Shown here one piece after another: positions 12,006 through 24,243 of a stretch of DNA of 64,000 nucleotides (position 1 is its first letter; the number at the start of each line of letters is the position of its first letter). Source of the stretch: Epiperipatus broadwayi (Eukaryota; Onychophora; Udeonychophora; Euonychophora; Peripatidae); contig JAQFVV010000072.1 in assembly GCA_028023455.1 (NCBI GenBank), positions 6,130,794-6,194,793 of the forward strand. The letters are read 5' to 3'. Under the pieces are notes generated by a model, which saw only the letters and a program-made list of their open reading frames with translations, made no database searches and was not told where the DNA came from. A program made the translations under genes and the position numbers.

Positions 12006-12585
12006 TTTAATTTACATTACTTTTGACCTAATTACAAATACTTTTAACAAACTTTTAAATGACGAATTTAGGAATACTTCTCAGCTCTATTATCTTTCCC
12101 CCCTTCCAATATGACTTGCAAACTCTAATTAGCAGGGGAATATCTATTTTTAAATACATTTAATTTTAAAAGTTAAAAAAAATATTTTAGATTTTATAAA
12201 TCTGACCTAAATAATAATAATAACGCAACTATTAAATCTTAAAAAATTATATCTATTTTTAAATACGTTTACCTTTAAAAGTTAAAAGAAATATTTTAGA
12301 TTTTTATAATTTAAAATATTACATAAATCTGATCTAAAGAATAATGCAATTATCAAATCTTACACAAAATTATGTGTTACAAATCTAATAAATCATCTGC
12401 AGTGCGTTACATTTTTAAAATAGACTTCATATTGGAGTGTGTACATATATACGATATTTTAATATTACGCACAAAGTCCAATATTCGAGGTCAGAACCTA
12501 TGTAAGATAATAATAATGGGTGAGAGGTGGAGAGATGATAGAACTGAGCTGAAACTAAGATTTGAATTCAAATCTTACTGTTTCA

Positions 12586-12678
12586 ATATATATATAAAAA
12601 AAATTGAATATCGTATGCGAATAAATGCTATTAAAACTATATATCTGCATATAGATACAAAATTTACCTTTTGGAACA
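12586..12678 (-). repeat. 3' LTR, proximal part (interrupted)
   Basis: Resumes the LTR after the insert, from ATATATATAAAA through AAATTTACCTTTTGGAACA, as at 16210-16297. Next to it on the internal side is a run of C8 (G8 on the element strand) at about 12703, a position where a polypurine tract is expected. Confidence 0.65.
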
Positions 12679-12850
12679 GTTTGAACCCATCCTGTTATAA
12701 TACCCCCCCCACCCATTCGAAAGCCTTCAAATGCAGCTTATGTATTTGAATGACTCAAATCAAACCACTAAATACTAACCTACTCCTTACTGTCCTGATA
12801 GGACAGCAAGGTGTGAATAACCGAGCATTATAGCACACCTTTATCTCCTA

Positions 12851-13406
12851 CATGGTCTCTATGCATTGTCTCCCTGACACTTCACGATTTTGTAATGATC
12901 CTTATAAAAATTACAGAATTGTCTACATATAAACTTCCCTGATTCACTCACATGTGGTGTCTTTATCATAACGCTGACACCTACCTTAAATCTATGGGAG
13001 GTTCCCATTGACTTTCTATTCCACTTTTGGTGCCTTTTTAGAAGTGTGACATGCCTGCTTGTGATCACTTTCGGTATATATTGCCTTTTCTTCCATTCCC
13101 AGTAAGATATCATGGATTAATTTAGGAGCATGGTCTCTATGCATTGTCTCCTGACACTTCACGATTTTGAAATGACCCTTATATAAATTACAGAATTGTC
13201 TACATATAAACTTCCCTTGTTCACTCACATGTGGCGTCTTTATCATAACTCTGACACCTACCTTAAATCTATGGGAGGTTCCCATTGACTTTCTATTCCA
13301 CTTTTGGTGCCTTTTTAAAAGTATGATATGCCTGCTTGTGATCACTTTCGGTATATATTGCCTTTTCTTCCATTCCCAGTAAGATATCAGGGATTAATTT
13401 AGAGCA
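12851..13406 (-). repeat. 278-bp tandem duplication in integrase C-terminal region
   Basis: The segment starting CATGGTCTCTATGCATTGTC at 12851 starts again at 13129 and runs to about 13406, differing at only a few positions. Each copy encodes SHRFKVGVxVMIKTPHVSE, then GKFICRQFC on the minus strand, typical of the C-terminal GPY/F-like part of Ty3/gypsy integrase. Confidence 0.85.
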
Positions 13407-13619
13407 TATTTGTCAAAGTGTAACCGCACAGGTGAAAACCCCATTGATTCATTGACTGACCAATTAATGTAATTGAGTATGTCTGAAACTTTTAAAGCCC
13501 AACTCTGTGGTGGTATGGGATGTAGGTTCTAATGTCTCCCCAACTTGCCCAACACCTGTTTATACAGATTTGATTGAGGATGTGGATGTTAATATATACT
13601 GGATCCTTAATCTCTGGAA

Positions 13620-14057
13620 TCACCTTCCCCATTCTCCAGATATAAATGGCATTCTGTGATCTGAGAAAATAACCTGAGGTTTTTCCACTGATGGAAATTG
13701 TGTATTTTCAAGTACATGTATCATGTTTCTCGCATTCACTTGAGGTATTGTGTAGGCAGACACGAATTTGGAAAACAAATCGTATATCACCAGTAAATAC
13801 TTATTGTATGCCGGTAGCGGACTGTAATAATCCACTACTGTCATCTCGCATGGTTTCATTGATATCATGGAAATCATCGGGGCCATGTAACTTCTATTCG
13901 CTGATTTGATTTTCTGACAAATTTCACATTGGCTTATGACAGCGATGATCTTACTATGCACGCCCGGCCCATTTCTTGAGCCAATGTTCGGTCTTTCCAC
14001 ACCCCATAGTGCCCATATACATACCTGGTGGACAGGAACCATCATAGTATCTCGCAT
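13620..14057 (-). pseudogene. Ty3/gypsy integrase fragment
   Basis: A 145-codon frame. CEICQKIKSANR is the CC half of the HHCC zinc finger; then TVVDYYSPLP corresponds to the first catalytic Asp region, YLLVIYDLFSKFVSAYTIP to the core strands, and VIFSDHRMPF to the second catalytic Asp region. The Glu region is cut off by the stop side of the ORF. The first zinc-finger part is disordered by a frame break. It would have joined retroelement DNA to the host genome; inactive here. Confidence 0.75.
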
Positions 14058-14252
14058 TTGTCAAGGTATAACTGGTCTCCGTTCTTCCGAATCATCTCAA
14101 ATTCTACATTGAAGCATGGATTGGTTTATTCTATAATGTCCAATTTTATGCTCATACCATCTGACAACCTTGGTCCCTCTACTTCCAAATGCTCAATTAC
14201 TTGTTTCAATTGGGTGTGCTAAGCCAACTGTTTAAGATCATTTTCGACCCCT

Positions 14253-14593
14253 TCATGTATTCTTCAGCCTACTCTTGCGATGCATAAATTTTCTACCTGC
14301 AAATGTTGAGACTGAACACACAAGCTTCTCGCTAAAAATATCGGCTACAATATTCTCCGAGTGGTTAGGTAACTGTGATTGATGAACTCCAAGCTTTTGT
14401 GGTCCGTGACCATGATTACTTTTGACCCTAACAAGAGTGCCCAAATGATTGCCAGGGCTTCCTTTTTGGTAGGGGGTTCAGATCCTTTGAGTAATCGATT
14501 CAGGTAATACAAGAGCCCTATATGACCATTCACTTGCACTTGTGACAATGTCATTTCCAGGCCATACCCACTACTGTCCACGTTAGGCACCAT
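14253..14593 (-). pseudogene. Ty3/gypsy RNase H fragment
   Basis: A minus-strand frame reads VDSSGYGLEMTLSQ, LYYLNRLLKG, PTKKEALAIIWAL and VTDHKSLEFI, the ordered D..E..D blocks of the Ty3/gypsy RNase H domain, followed by frame breaks. The reverse transcriptase that should precede it (14600 upward) is not recognisable. Confidence 0.75.
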
Positions 14594-16040
14594 TCTAATG
14601 AAATCAGCTTTTTCCCGTATTGTATTTATACAGCTATCTGCACATTCACATTATCAATTATTGAGGCAAATCTATACCCTACCATATTTCTCCAAGAAAT
14701 TTAATATTTCTTTAAAATATTTCTTAAATATTTACTCAATTTCTCACCCAGCATATTTATGGTCATCACTTATGACTCCAAGTACCAATCTTATTTACAT
14801 AAGAATTATGCGGAAAGAGATTACAAAGAAAACAATAAGGAATAATTGGAAGACCTGGCCACTGTTTACTTACTCAGGGCAGGTGGTATTTAAATCATGG
14901 CAAAATATGCGGACTGCAAAATTAGGGATGCAAGTACCCTAACTAAATAATTATTACATTTATTCAGATTTATTTCCCTGCACTCTCTATAAAACCTGAA
15001 ATAAAGAAACAGCACAGATATAGATATGTTTTATCTTAGCTTTAATAAAATTAATAGACCATGAAGGATAACAATATTATTTTGTGCTCGAATATTTAAA
15101 AAAAAAAAACACAAGCATACACATGCTGCATAGATCAGTAAATCAAGCAGTAAAATATATAAAAGAAAACACATATCTAATCCATTCAGACATGAAATAT
15201 TGTTTTGAATGATGAATACAATTGAACAGACTGTCACTATATAAACATTTCTGTACGTTAGTACAAAAACAAAAATGCACTAATATTTGGACTAAAAGAA
15301 ATATATGATAAAATGTATCTATTACCTGGAATTTCCCAAGGGAAAACTACGAATCCATAAAGGTGATGATAAGTTTGCTGGACAGTATGGCCATTGAAAT
15401 TGATGATTCCAGATGTATCCAGTCTGCTTGGTTCTCATTTTGTGTTAAATTTTGATGTCGACCTCAGTCCAAATGCTTTGGAGCAGTTTCCTTCAAGAGT
15501 AGGCAAATATTTCTGGTTGTAGCAGTTTAACCCAACATGCTACAGTTTTTACCCAGAGATGATCATAGCTGGCAAATACACTACTTGTTTCAGAAAATAA
15601 CACCGACCTGATGCCTTCTGGGTAATAATTTAATAATGCAGTTAAATGATGGATTTCTTTACTTCCCTTCCAACCATATCAAACGAAAACTATATTGATG
15701 TTTTTGAATTAATTAGTTAATGTTTTTATAGATTTTCATTAATTCTCGAAAGTTCTAAAATTTCATGAATTTCCGTCCCTCTCTTTGACTTCTCTATCAC
15801 GTGACATTTTAGGTCCAAGCTCTCTATGAAAACAAAAGCAAAAGCTTTTAGCACCCTTTTTTTTCTTTGTCAAGGCCACAAAAAAATTCCATTGAACACC
15901 TATAAGTTACTTTCCCATTTTTCTCTTTGTTTTTCCTTCTCTTCAAATATTTTGGATAGTACCTTCATTAAAGTACCTTCGCATAGCTAATAATTTATGT
16001 AATTTCAATAAGCTTTTTATTTAATATCTCCTTTCTATCA
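14594..16040 (-). other. Internal region of the LTR element, eroded
   Basis: Would hold gag, protease and reverse transcriptase. Only unrecognised sequence is seen, including a more GC-balanced block at 15330-15600. There is no clear primer-binding site next to the LTR (TGATAG where TGG is usual). Confidence 0.4.
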
Positions 16041-16297
16041 TGAATAAAATGAAATGTAGCAAATTCCAACTTGGGAATAAAATATATACTTTTAATTGCG
16101 TTCATTCATCCACCCATACAACAATATGCATACATGTGTTTTAACAAAACAAAAGAGCCCCCCCCCCCATCCTTCACAATTATTTTAACCCTTCATCTGC
16201 CTGTTTGCATATATATAAAAAATTGAATATAATATGCGAGTAAATAATATTAAAACTATATATTTGCGTATAAATACAAAATTTACCTTTTGGAACA
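16041..16297 (-). repeat. 5' LTR of the Ty3/gypsy-like element (257 bp)
   Basis: On the minus strand it begins TGTTCCAAAAGG and ends CATTTTATTCA, giving TG..CA ends. It matches, with scattered differences, 7969-8141 joined to 12586-12678. It includes a C12 run. Confidence 0.65.
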
Positions 16298-16439
16298 CAT
16301 TCAATTTTCACTTTGAATCTCATTACTAAAATATACATTCACTTTTCATGTATGATTTCTAACACTTTCTATCCTCATCCTTTACAAAAAATCTTAAAAA
16401 AACTTTTAACGACATATCATTATGACTCTCTTATATTAC

Positions 16440-16845
16440 ATTTAATATATGTACCAACAACAGAATACTTGTATCATTTTACTCTGGAGCCATTTAGCTA
16501 AGTTTCTGACTATAGTTATCATCAGGTAAGAGCACTATTGGATTGCATATTTGTCATATAGCTATCTTTACTTCTTTATTCAAATTAATAGCCCGAAAAA
16601 TTCAATACTAGTTCTGAAACTATATTAATAATTATATATTTTAGTGATACTAAAAAGATATCATATGACTATAGGGTGGTAAACTACCTATATCTCTTAA
16701 GAGTCATATGCAGAAATAAGCATGAATTAATGGAAAACAGATTTCCAGACTAATGCAATTCAGTGCTTCTTACTGATGAAGGCCAATAGCCAGAAACTAG
16801 TCCAGGGATCTAGTTGGCACTACTATTCAATATTTATTGATTATT
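16440..16845. repeat. Dispersed foldback repeat, degenerate copy a
   Basis: TTAGCTAAGTTTCTGACTAT at about 16494, and ACTGATGAAGGCCAATAGCC with CAGAAACTAGTCC at about 16773-16804, are inverted versions of the family's arm (see 26705-27022). Confidence 0.55.
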
Positions 16846-17576
16846 CACACAGATAACTCAAGATGAAAGATATGATGAATTTATTATTAATAATGCAAAC
16901 TGAGTAAATGATGACTCCTATAGTTATGCACATAATCATATAAAAATTTTCATATAATTTCATATTTTTCTTTCCAAAGATTTAAAAATTCCTAAATTTT
17001 TTGGGCTTGTATTGTAGCTAAAAATAAAAATTTAATAAAAATACCAATTTATTATAATCCTATAAACATATAAAATTACAATATAAACAGCTTCATTTAC
17101 TGCCAGTGTAACTGATAGCAATGTGACATACCCCTAGGTTAGGGTTAGAGTCTATACAAAAACTAAGCAGAAATAATATTTTGCTCCAAATAAACATTAA
17201 ACAGTAACATAATGTTTCAAAAACTATCAAGTCTATATAGACTAATAAAGAGGTCATTAAAAACAATGTTACTAAGTCATCAACTGCAAATATGCAATAA
17301 GTTATATAGATTCATAAAAATATGAATTTTAAACATGTAAGCATTGTGTTTTAATACTTGATCATTATCAATTTTAATCAGATATATATATATATACACC
17401 CCCCCACACAAAAAAAGGGGATACAAGTTTTTTTATCCAGATATTTAAGTGAAGTTCAGTAAATATGTATTATCTCTCAATTACACAGTCTTTATAATTG
17501 CATATTTTATTTTTTGTGTGTACAATTATATTTTATTCTATTTTTTATGTATAATTATTAACTTTATTGTAGTAAT
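16846..17576. other. AT-rich stretch without recognised features
   Basis: Contains AT dinucleotides and a C7 run near 17400. No gene or repeat assigned. Confidence 0.45.
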
Positions 17577-18260
17577 TCTCTCCATACAATAGTGCTGTCC
17601 AGTGCAAACCATAGTAATCGATAGATGCTAAGGGTTTGTTCATCAAAATCCCTATACAGTACTAACTCATCAAATGTCCCCAAACTAGTTTCTAACTTGT
17701 GGCTTTCATCAGTGGGAGCCTTACTCCTGAGAACACTACAACTAAATCTTTGGATTTAATGCAGTCCACCAGAAGCTGTCTTTTACTTCTTTAGTTGACT
17801 ATAAAGATATAAGTAATTCAAGCTTACTGTGTTGTATAGTCATACAGATCTGAACCTAGTTCAGTACTAAACATTTTAATGTCCCGTTTTTTAATAAACA
17901 TAATCACCAACATACTTTGGCCTGGATTGGTATTAAACCATTAAAATTTCGCAAGACCACCATTTCATATACTTTCACAATCTACTAAAACAGTAACAAC
18001 TCGCTCCAGATAGCAGCGCAGGCCATAATAATCAATAGACAATAGAAGATTTGTGCATCAAAATCCACTATCTAGAGTATAGCTTTTATCACTTATGAAA
18101 ACCACAAGCTAGCAACTAGTCTGCAGATATTAGATGAGTAGCACTAGAAAGGGATTTGATGCACAAACCTTCTGGCATCAGTTGATTAAATTGATTTGTA
18201 CTTGTGACACTACTGTAAGCATAAGAAATGGAGATCATGTGATGTTTTAGTGGTTTAATA
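17577..18260. repeat. Dispersed foldback repeat, copies b1 and b2
   Basis: b1 starts CTCTCCATACAATAGTGC at 17577 and runs with the family arm to about 17800. b2, with both arms, runs from about 17998 to 18215. Arms carry GATTTGTGCATCAAAATCC and the inverted GGGATTTGATGCACAAACC. Confidence 0.75.
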
Positions 18261-18809
18261 TCATAGGAATGTATATGTTAAACATATTTAAATTTAAAAT
18301 ATATGTAATGTAGGATACCCTCTTTCAACAAATATTCAGATTATTGTTACAATGTCTCAAAAATGTTTGATTGTTTCTAAACATTATAAATATATCAGCA
18401 AAATTTCTGCATTCATAAGAGAAATTATTATTACTTGATGTTACAAAAAACATATCGACAAAAAAAAATGTTTTCACAAGTTATGCTATTTTAAATTTTT
18501 TTCTAAACACTGTGTTTGCTTCCCGTAGGCATGTCGGAAATTTAATTAAGAGAATAGGATCAATTATATTTGATCATCTTCAATTCGTAATTTACCATCC
18601 TCTTAATAGCATCTTAATTTTAGTGATATAATATAAACTTTAATGAGTTTCATACATCTTTATGCAAATTCTGTCCTTATGTACAAACAATGCATTAAAA
18701 AAAGATGTTCATATTGAATATGTAATTACACGAGAAATTTTGTTTTATAAGTAGGAAGTAGAAAATATGCTTCACGCATAGAAATAAAATTTAATAAGAG
18801 TATGTGATG
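18261..18809. other. AT-rich stretch without recognised features
   Basis: No ORF or repeat of note seen. Confidence 0.45.
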
Positions 18810-21800
18810 TGATGCACTGTGACTTCTCCTTGTACAGAGTCAGAAATCTCTCAGCGACTATGCCCAGAGAAACCTGTTAGCCACTTTACCTTCACTTTAC
18901 ATTCCCCACCCTAAGTTTTCCCGATATCCTGCTCCATCCCATTTCTACAACATAATTTTTGACAACTCCATGGCATTCATATCTAAATCCCCTTTATCTT
19001 TTACCAAACCCAGCATAAAAACTAATAACCCACTTTCTATATAATCATTTTGTTTATATTTATTCTTCCATAATTTCATTATTTGTACCCTTTCTGGTTT
19101 CAAGCATTTACATTAATTAACAGATACCTAATATTTTCTGTCTTCCTTACACAATTTTCAGACTAAATCACCCACATTATTCCATTTACGAGTATATTCC
19201 CTTATTGCTAAAGATCCCGTTTGAGCCTTAAACAGTAAACTACTTTCCTTGATATTATCATAAATTATCTCGCACCCAATATTCTATTTACATTTATATA
19301 TATTTAAACTGTTTTTACTCTCCATACTAGTTCTCCATCTCTCCAACTCCCCATTCTTTATTAATGCATCCATACTTCAATCCCATTCCTTACCACTATA
19401 ACACTCAACAATCCTCCTAACACAATCACCCTTCTTTTGTACAAGTATACTGACATAAATTCTTTATCCAAATCTTCTGCATAACGCATTACCTTTCTCA
19501 CCCATCTTGTTGCCAGCCCTTTACTAATAACCCAATTAAATACTATTTTGGCTATTCTTTTATTATCCATAAACTGCAATCTACCGAACATTTTCATTTT
19601 GCTTTTTGTATCTCTCATATAAAAACTTGACCATCCGATTTCTCCTTGAATTGACCCCTTTGCTGTCCACACATCTGCATCTAATGGATATCTTCTTGCT
19701 TCCCTTTGCACATTTTTCTAAGTAATCTAATACCAGTTTGCTAACACATAATGCATCGTTGTTAACTCTGCTACTGCCACTCCCTTCCATATAATTCTAG
19801 CTACATCATATTTATTATATGAAAACACTGTTAACTGTTTTATCAATCACTTTCTTTTCTTTGCTTCATTTATCAATTTTTTCTCCCATTCATCTAAGCA
19901 ATTTTTCTGATTATACTTAAGATGTTTCCCAAATAATTACATTTATTCACCACACTTAATTTTATATCCCCCAATAAAAATTCTTCGTTTTCTCTTTCCC
20001 CAGTATTAACTATCATTACTTTTGATTTCTCTTTCTTAAATTTAATCCCCATCTCTTTACCCACCCTTGCACATGCCTCAGCATAACTTTCATACCTTCT
20101 CTTCTTTCTGCACACAAAAAGACATTATCCGCAAATAAAAGACCCGACAAAGTATATACTCCCTTGCCACTTATTAATGTTATCTCTATTCCTCTTCCTA
20201 ATTTTTATATTACCTTCTCCATTTCACTCAAATACAACAAAAACAAAATAGGTGACATAGGGTATCCTTGCCTAATCCCACCCCATTTTTAACTTTAACT
20301 GATTCTATATCCCCTAATTGATATGTATAGTAATTATTTTTTATATAATTGCTTAATAATATCCATTAAAGCTTCATCCATTCCCAAATTTCTAAACTTA
20401 ACCCATATTTCTATTTACTTTATCATATGCCTTCTCTATATCTATAAAACTCATATACAACTGTCTACATGCATTCCTACTCATATCCATCTCCTATACA
20501 CCTATCTGATCAAAAACCTCTTTGCATTTCCCCCACTATATTATTTTCTTCCATCCATTTTGCAACCCTTCCAGCCACGATATATGAGAAAATTTTATAT
20601 AAAACTGATGTTATTGCTATCAGTCCATAATTGTTTAACTTTCTATTATCTTTGCCCTTTCCTTTAAATAGTAGTCTTATTCTTGTATAACTCCAACTAC
20701 CCAGAAAAACTCTTCTGTACCATCTTATTAAAACATGATAATAGCTTTACTTTTGCCCTATGCCCTAAATTCATTACCATCTCTGCTGCCCATCCATCTA
20801 AACCTCTAGCCTTTCCACTTTTCAATTTCTTCCCTGCTTCATTCAGTTCATTTTCTGTAAACCTAATATTCCCATTACTATATACCAGTGTTTTTCAACC
20901 CTTGGTCTGCGGACTGGTGCCGGGCTGCAGAAGTTTTTTTACCGGTCCCCTGGTAGATTGACAGGAAAGGTTATAATAACAAAATAATAAAGGTTTAAAC
21001 TTTTAATTAATATAAACAATTTTTATTTATTTTTTCATCTCATTTTTACCCAATTAAAAAAAAAGAAACAAAGAAAACAAAATCTAATCAATCATACATA
21101 AATTAATTTGTTTTTTTAGTTATGAGAGATGTTTATGGGGGAGGGGGGGTAGAATTAAATTTTTCATTACTTTTCTAAAAAAAATTCAAAATTAAAAAAA
21201 GTTTTTTTATACAAACTCCATATATATATAACTGCATTTTGTATATTTAACATTGTTGTTTTGATCAGTTATAACAATTATGCTCATCTAAGGCTATGCA
21301 GTTTATATCTTTAAGAAAATTTATCTATAGACTTTTGCAGATCCGCGAAACATTATCCTTATTTTTACCGGTCCGCAGGTGTGAAAAGGTTGAAGACCAC
21401 TGCTATATACTTTCACGTTTTCTATCATTCTGTTCTTCATATCTTACATCTTTTCTATATCCATTACATACCTATTTAAGATTCTCTCTAATTTTTCTCT
21501 AGTTACACTCTATTCCTCATTACCTAGTAAGACTATTATATCTCTCTCCCCTCTATTTCTCCATTTAATGTAATTCCAAATTTTAGTCCTATCTCTTCCA
21601 CTTTTCAATTTCAGTCTCTTTCTATAATTATCTATTTTAGCCCCCTTCTTCTTTGCTAAGACTTTTCCCATTTAACATTAATATCTTTTTCATTTTCTTT
21701 GTTCTTAATAGCACACTTATATTGTTTGAATACTTTTTTTTCCTCACTTTTACACTTTTACTAAGTATCATTATTTTATTACTTTTATTTTTCTGAATAT

Positions 21801-22085
21801 TCTCACCTAAAACCCTATTTGCCATTTTTTCTATTTCACCATACCAGTCCTTATACTCATCCCCAACCAACTCTTCCATGGTTTCATCATCTTGTATTTT
21901 ATACTCTTCCAACTTATTTTCACTCTCCATCCACATCTTTCACTATTGTTTCTACTTTTATTTCTATTCTCCATTACCTACTAACCATTTCTATTATAAA
22001 GAAGTTATGATCACTATTACATACTCTCTCTTCATTATCAAACACTTTAATTTTCCGTACTTTATTCATTCCCTCTTTCTCTAAT
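18810..22085 (-). mobile_element. LINE-B copy 1, 5' truncated, carrying a hAT insert
   Basis: Non-LTR retrotransposon remains, 3' end at left. The tail on the plus strand is GTGATGTGATG (18803-18813). Going up on the minus strand: a C-terminal region with GRLQFMDNKRIAKIVFNWV (about 19361-19711); a block with GKEMGIKFKKEKSKVMIVNT and LLGDIKL (19894-20115); reverse-transcriptase parts (20140-20900); and the linker after the endonuclease (21637-21936). It stops at about 22085, mid-endonuclease, right at the 3' tail of copy 2. Many frameshifts; dead. The clade is not assigned. Confidence 0.8.
20886..21402. mobile_element. Non-autonomous hAT-type element, 517 bp
   Basis: Ends CAGTGTTTTTCAACCCTTGG and, inverted, CAGTGGTCTTCAACCTTTTC. 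It is flanked on both sides by CTATATAC (20878-20885 and 21403-21410), a perfect 8-bp target duplication as made by hAT transposases. It has no transposase ORF. It sits inside LINE-B copy 1, so it arrived later. Confidence 0.88.
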
Positions 22086-22720
22086 ATGTGATGTATCGTG
22101 GCTTCTCCTTAAATGAAGTCAAGAATATCTCCGCAATTATGCCCAGATAAACCTGTTAGCCACTTTATTTTCCATTCCCCACTCTAAATTTTCCCATAAT
22201 CTGCTCTATCCCATTTCCACAACATAATCTTTGTTAACTCCATAACCTTTATATCTAAATCCCCCTTATCTTTTCCCAAACCCAACATAAAAACCAATAA
22301 TTCACTTTCTGTATAATCACGTTTTTCATATTTATTCTTCCATAACTTCATTATATGTACCCTCACTGTTTTCAAGCATTTACATTCAATTAACAAATGC
22401 CTAATATTTTCTATTCCTTCCTTACATAATTTATAAAATAAATCACCCATATTTTTCCATTTACATGTATATTGCCTTGTAGCTAAAGAACCTGTCTGAG
22501 CCTTAAACAATAAACTACTTTCCTTACTATTATCATATATTAACTCACACCTAATATTCTGTTTGTTTCTATATATATTTAAACTCTTTTTACTCTCCAT
22601 ACTATTTCTCCATCTCTTTAACTCCCTATTCGTTATTAATAAATCTATTCTTTTATCCCATTCCTTACTACTACAACACTCAACAATCCTTTTAACACAA
22701 TCATCCCATCTTTTGTACAA
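22086..22720 (-). mobile_element. LINE-B copy 2, 3' part
   Basis: The 3' end lies near 22086-22100 (GTGATG tail). The main open frame (22184-22777) includes TGSLATRQYTCKWKN and a C..GIENIRHLLIEC segment, a Cys/His finger-like C-terminal domain found in several LINE clades. The frame runs straight into the LINE-A tail at 22721. Confidence 0.8.
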
Positions 22721-24243
22721 ATCATCATCATCATTATCAACCATTATCAATCCACTGCAGGATGAAGGTCTCTCCAAGTTTAATCCATCTTCTCCGATTT
22801 TTAGCTTCTCATCTCCACATCACCCCTGCACACTTTCTTATTTCATCCATCCATCTCACATGTGGTCTCTTTCTGGGTCTTTTACAATCTCTTGGAATCC
22901 AGTTTAAAATTTCAATTGTCCATCTATTATCATCTCTTCTAACAATATGTCCAGCCCAACTCCACTTCAATCTTTTAATTTTTTTCAATGAGGTCAGTAA
23001 CACCTGTTTGTTCTCTTACCCATACATTGCGTTTACAATCTCTTGTTGTTACTCCCAACATACATCTCTCCATATTTCTTTGAGTGGTCTGAAGTCTCTG
23101 AATTGCTCTTCTATTAAGTATCCAAGTCTCAGATCCATAAGTAAGAACTGGTAAAACACATTTGTTAAAAACCTTCCTTTTCAAACACATAGGCATATTT
23201 CCTTTTAGTATCAAGTTATTTCTACCAAAAGCACTCCAACCAAATTTAATTCTATGATTAATTTCCTCCATTATGTTTCCATCTGTATTAATAATCTGAC
23301 CAAGGTATTTGTAACTGTTAACTTCTAATTCATCATAATCAATCTTTATTTTCATATTTTGAGCAAATCGATTAAACATTACTTTAGTCTTTTTTAACAT
23401 TTATCTTTAGTCCTACTTTCCTACTTTCATCTGATAATTCCTGCAACATTTCCTGCAGATCTGAAGCATTATTTGCAAAAACAACTACATCTTCTGCGAA
23501 ATCTAAATAACTTAAATAATCACCATTTACTTTCACTCCTTTAGTTTCCCATTTTAATCCACAAAATACTTCATGCAGCACTGCTGTAAAAAGTTTTGGA
23601 GATATGGAGTCACCTTGTCTTACACCTTTCTCAATGTTGACTTTCCCAGTGTCATTATGTAATCTAATTGTTGCTGTTGCATTTTTATAAATATTCTTTA
23701 AAATATGACAATATCCTGGATCTATACCTTGATGATCCAATGCTTTAATCACTGAAGAAATGTTTATAGAATCAAATGCCTTTTCATAATCTACAAATCC
23801 TAAGCATAATGGCAACTCATATTCATTTGTCCTTTCTATAACTTCTCTCAATACCTGGATATGATCTACTGTACTAAAACCACTTTTAAATCCGGCTTGT
23901 TCTCTTGGTTGGTGGAAATCCAATGTTCTCTGTAGACGAGTAGTAATTATCTTGGTAAAAATTTTATATAAAACTGATAAAAGGCTGATAGGTCTGTAAT
24001 TTCTAATATCTTCTTTATCACCTTTTTTAAATATTAATATTATTACTGCATTCTTCCAATCATCTGGTACATCTTTATCATTTAGACATTTGGTATATAA
24101 CTTTGCTAAAATTTTTCTATTTCTTCACCTGCTTCTTTTAATATATCAATTATAATTCCATCATTACCTGGAGCCTTTCCTTTCTTCATACATTTAATTG
24201 CATGTCTCACTTCTTCATTTAAAATTCTGGGCAATTTGGAAGA
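22721..24243 (-). mobile_element. LINE-A (RTE-like) copy nested in LINE-B
   Basis: The 3' end is ATCATCATCATC (plus strand) at 22721. On the minus strand, 23384-23923 reads QPREQAGF, STVDHIQVLREVIE, GFVDYEKAFDSI, ATATIRLHN, KGVRQGDSISPKLFTAVL, LDFAEDVVVFAN (normally FADD; here AED), and INVKK. Then come TKVMFNRF and YLGQIINTDGNI (22975-23400) and WSWAGHIVRRDDNRWT, then [12 protein letters not shown] (22809-23003). This is the RTE-clade reverse transcriptase order. The 5' end is truncated near 24243 before the endonuclease. Three frame breaks make it inactive. It interrupts LINE-B copy 2. Confidence 0.88.

Larger units (their letters stand above)
8142..12585. mobile_element. 4.4-kb insert inside the 3' LTR, unidentified
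   Basis: Begins TGTAACGG and ends TTTCA (TG..CA), set between ATATAT runs that are continuous in the intact LTR copy. An inverted copy of the first eight bases, CCGTTACA, lies at 11408-11415, also followed by ATATAT, so the unit 8142-11415 has 8-bp inverted ends. No intact pol or transposase is seen. The C8 run near 9097 and AT microsatellites are present. The insert may be an old LTR element or a nest of two insertions. Confidence 0.5.
7969..16297 (-). mobile_element. Ty3/gypsy-like LTR retrotransposon, broken
   Basis: Minus-strand element inferred from matching LTRs (16041-16297 and 7969-8141 plus 12586-12678) that flank RNase H, integrase and integrase C-terminal coding remains in the correct order. 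The internal region (12679-16040) is only about 3.4 kb, so gag, protease and most of the reverse transcriptase have been lost or are unrecognisable. The 3' LTR is split by a 4.4-kb insert. All coding parts have stops and shifts; it is a dead copy. Confidence 0.7.

Noticed and set aside
7956-16302. CATTC as target duplication of the gypsy-like element
   Set aside because: Found on both sides, but at the left it lies 8 nt away from the TG terminus, so it may be chance.
22563-23154. Plus-strand ORFs of 114 and 130 codons
   Set aside because: Shadows of the LINE-A and LINE-B minus-strand coding.
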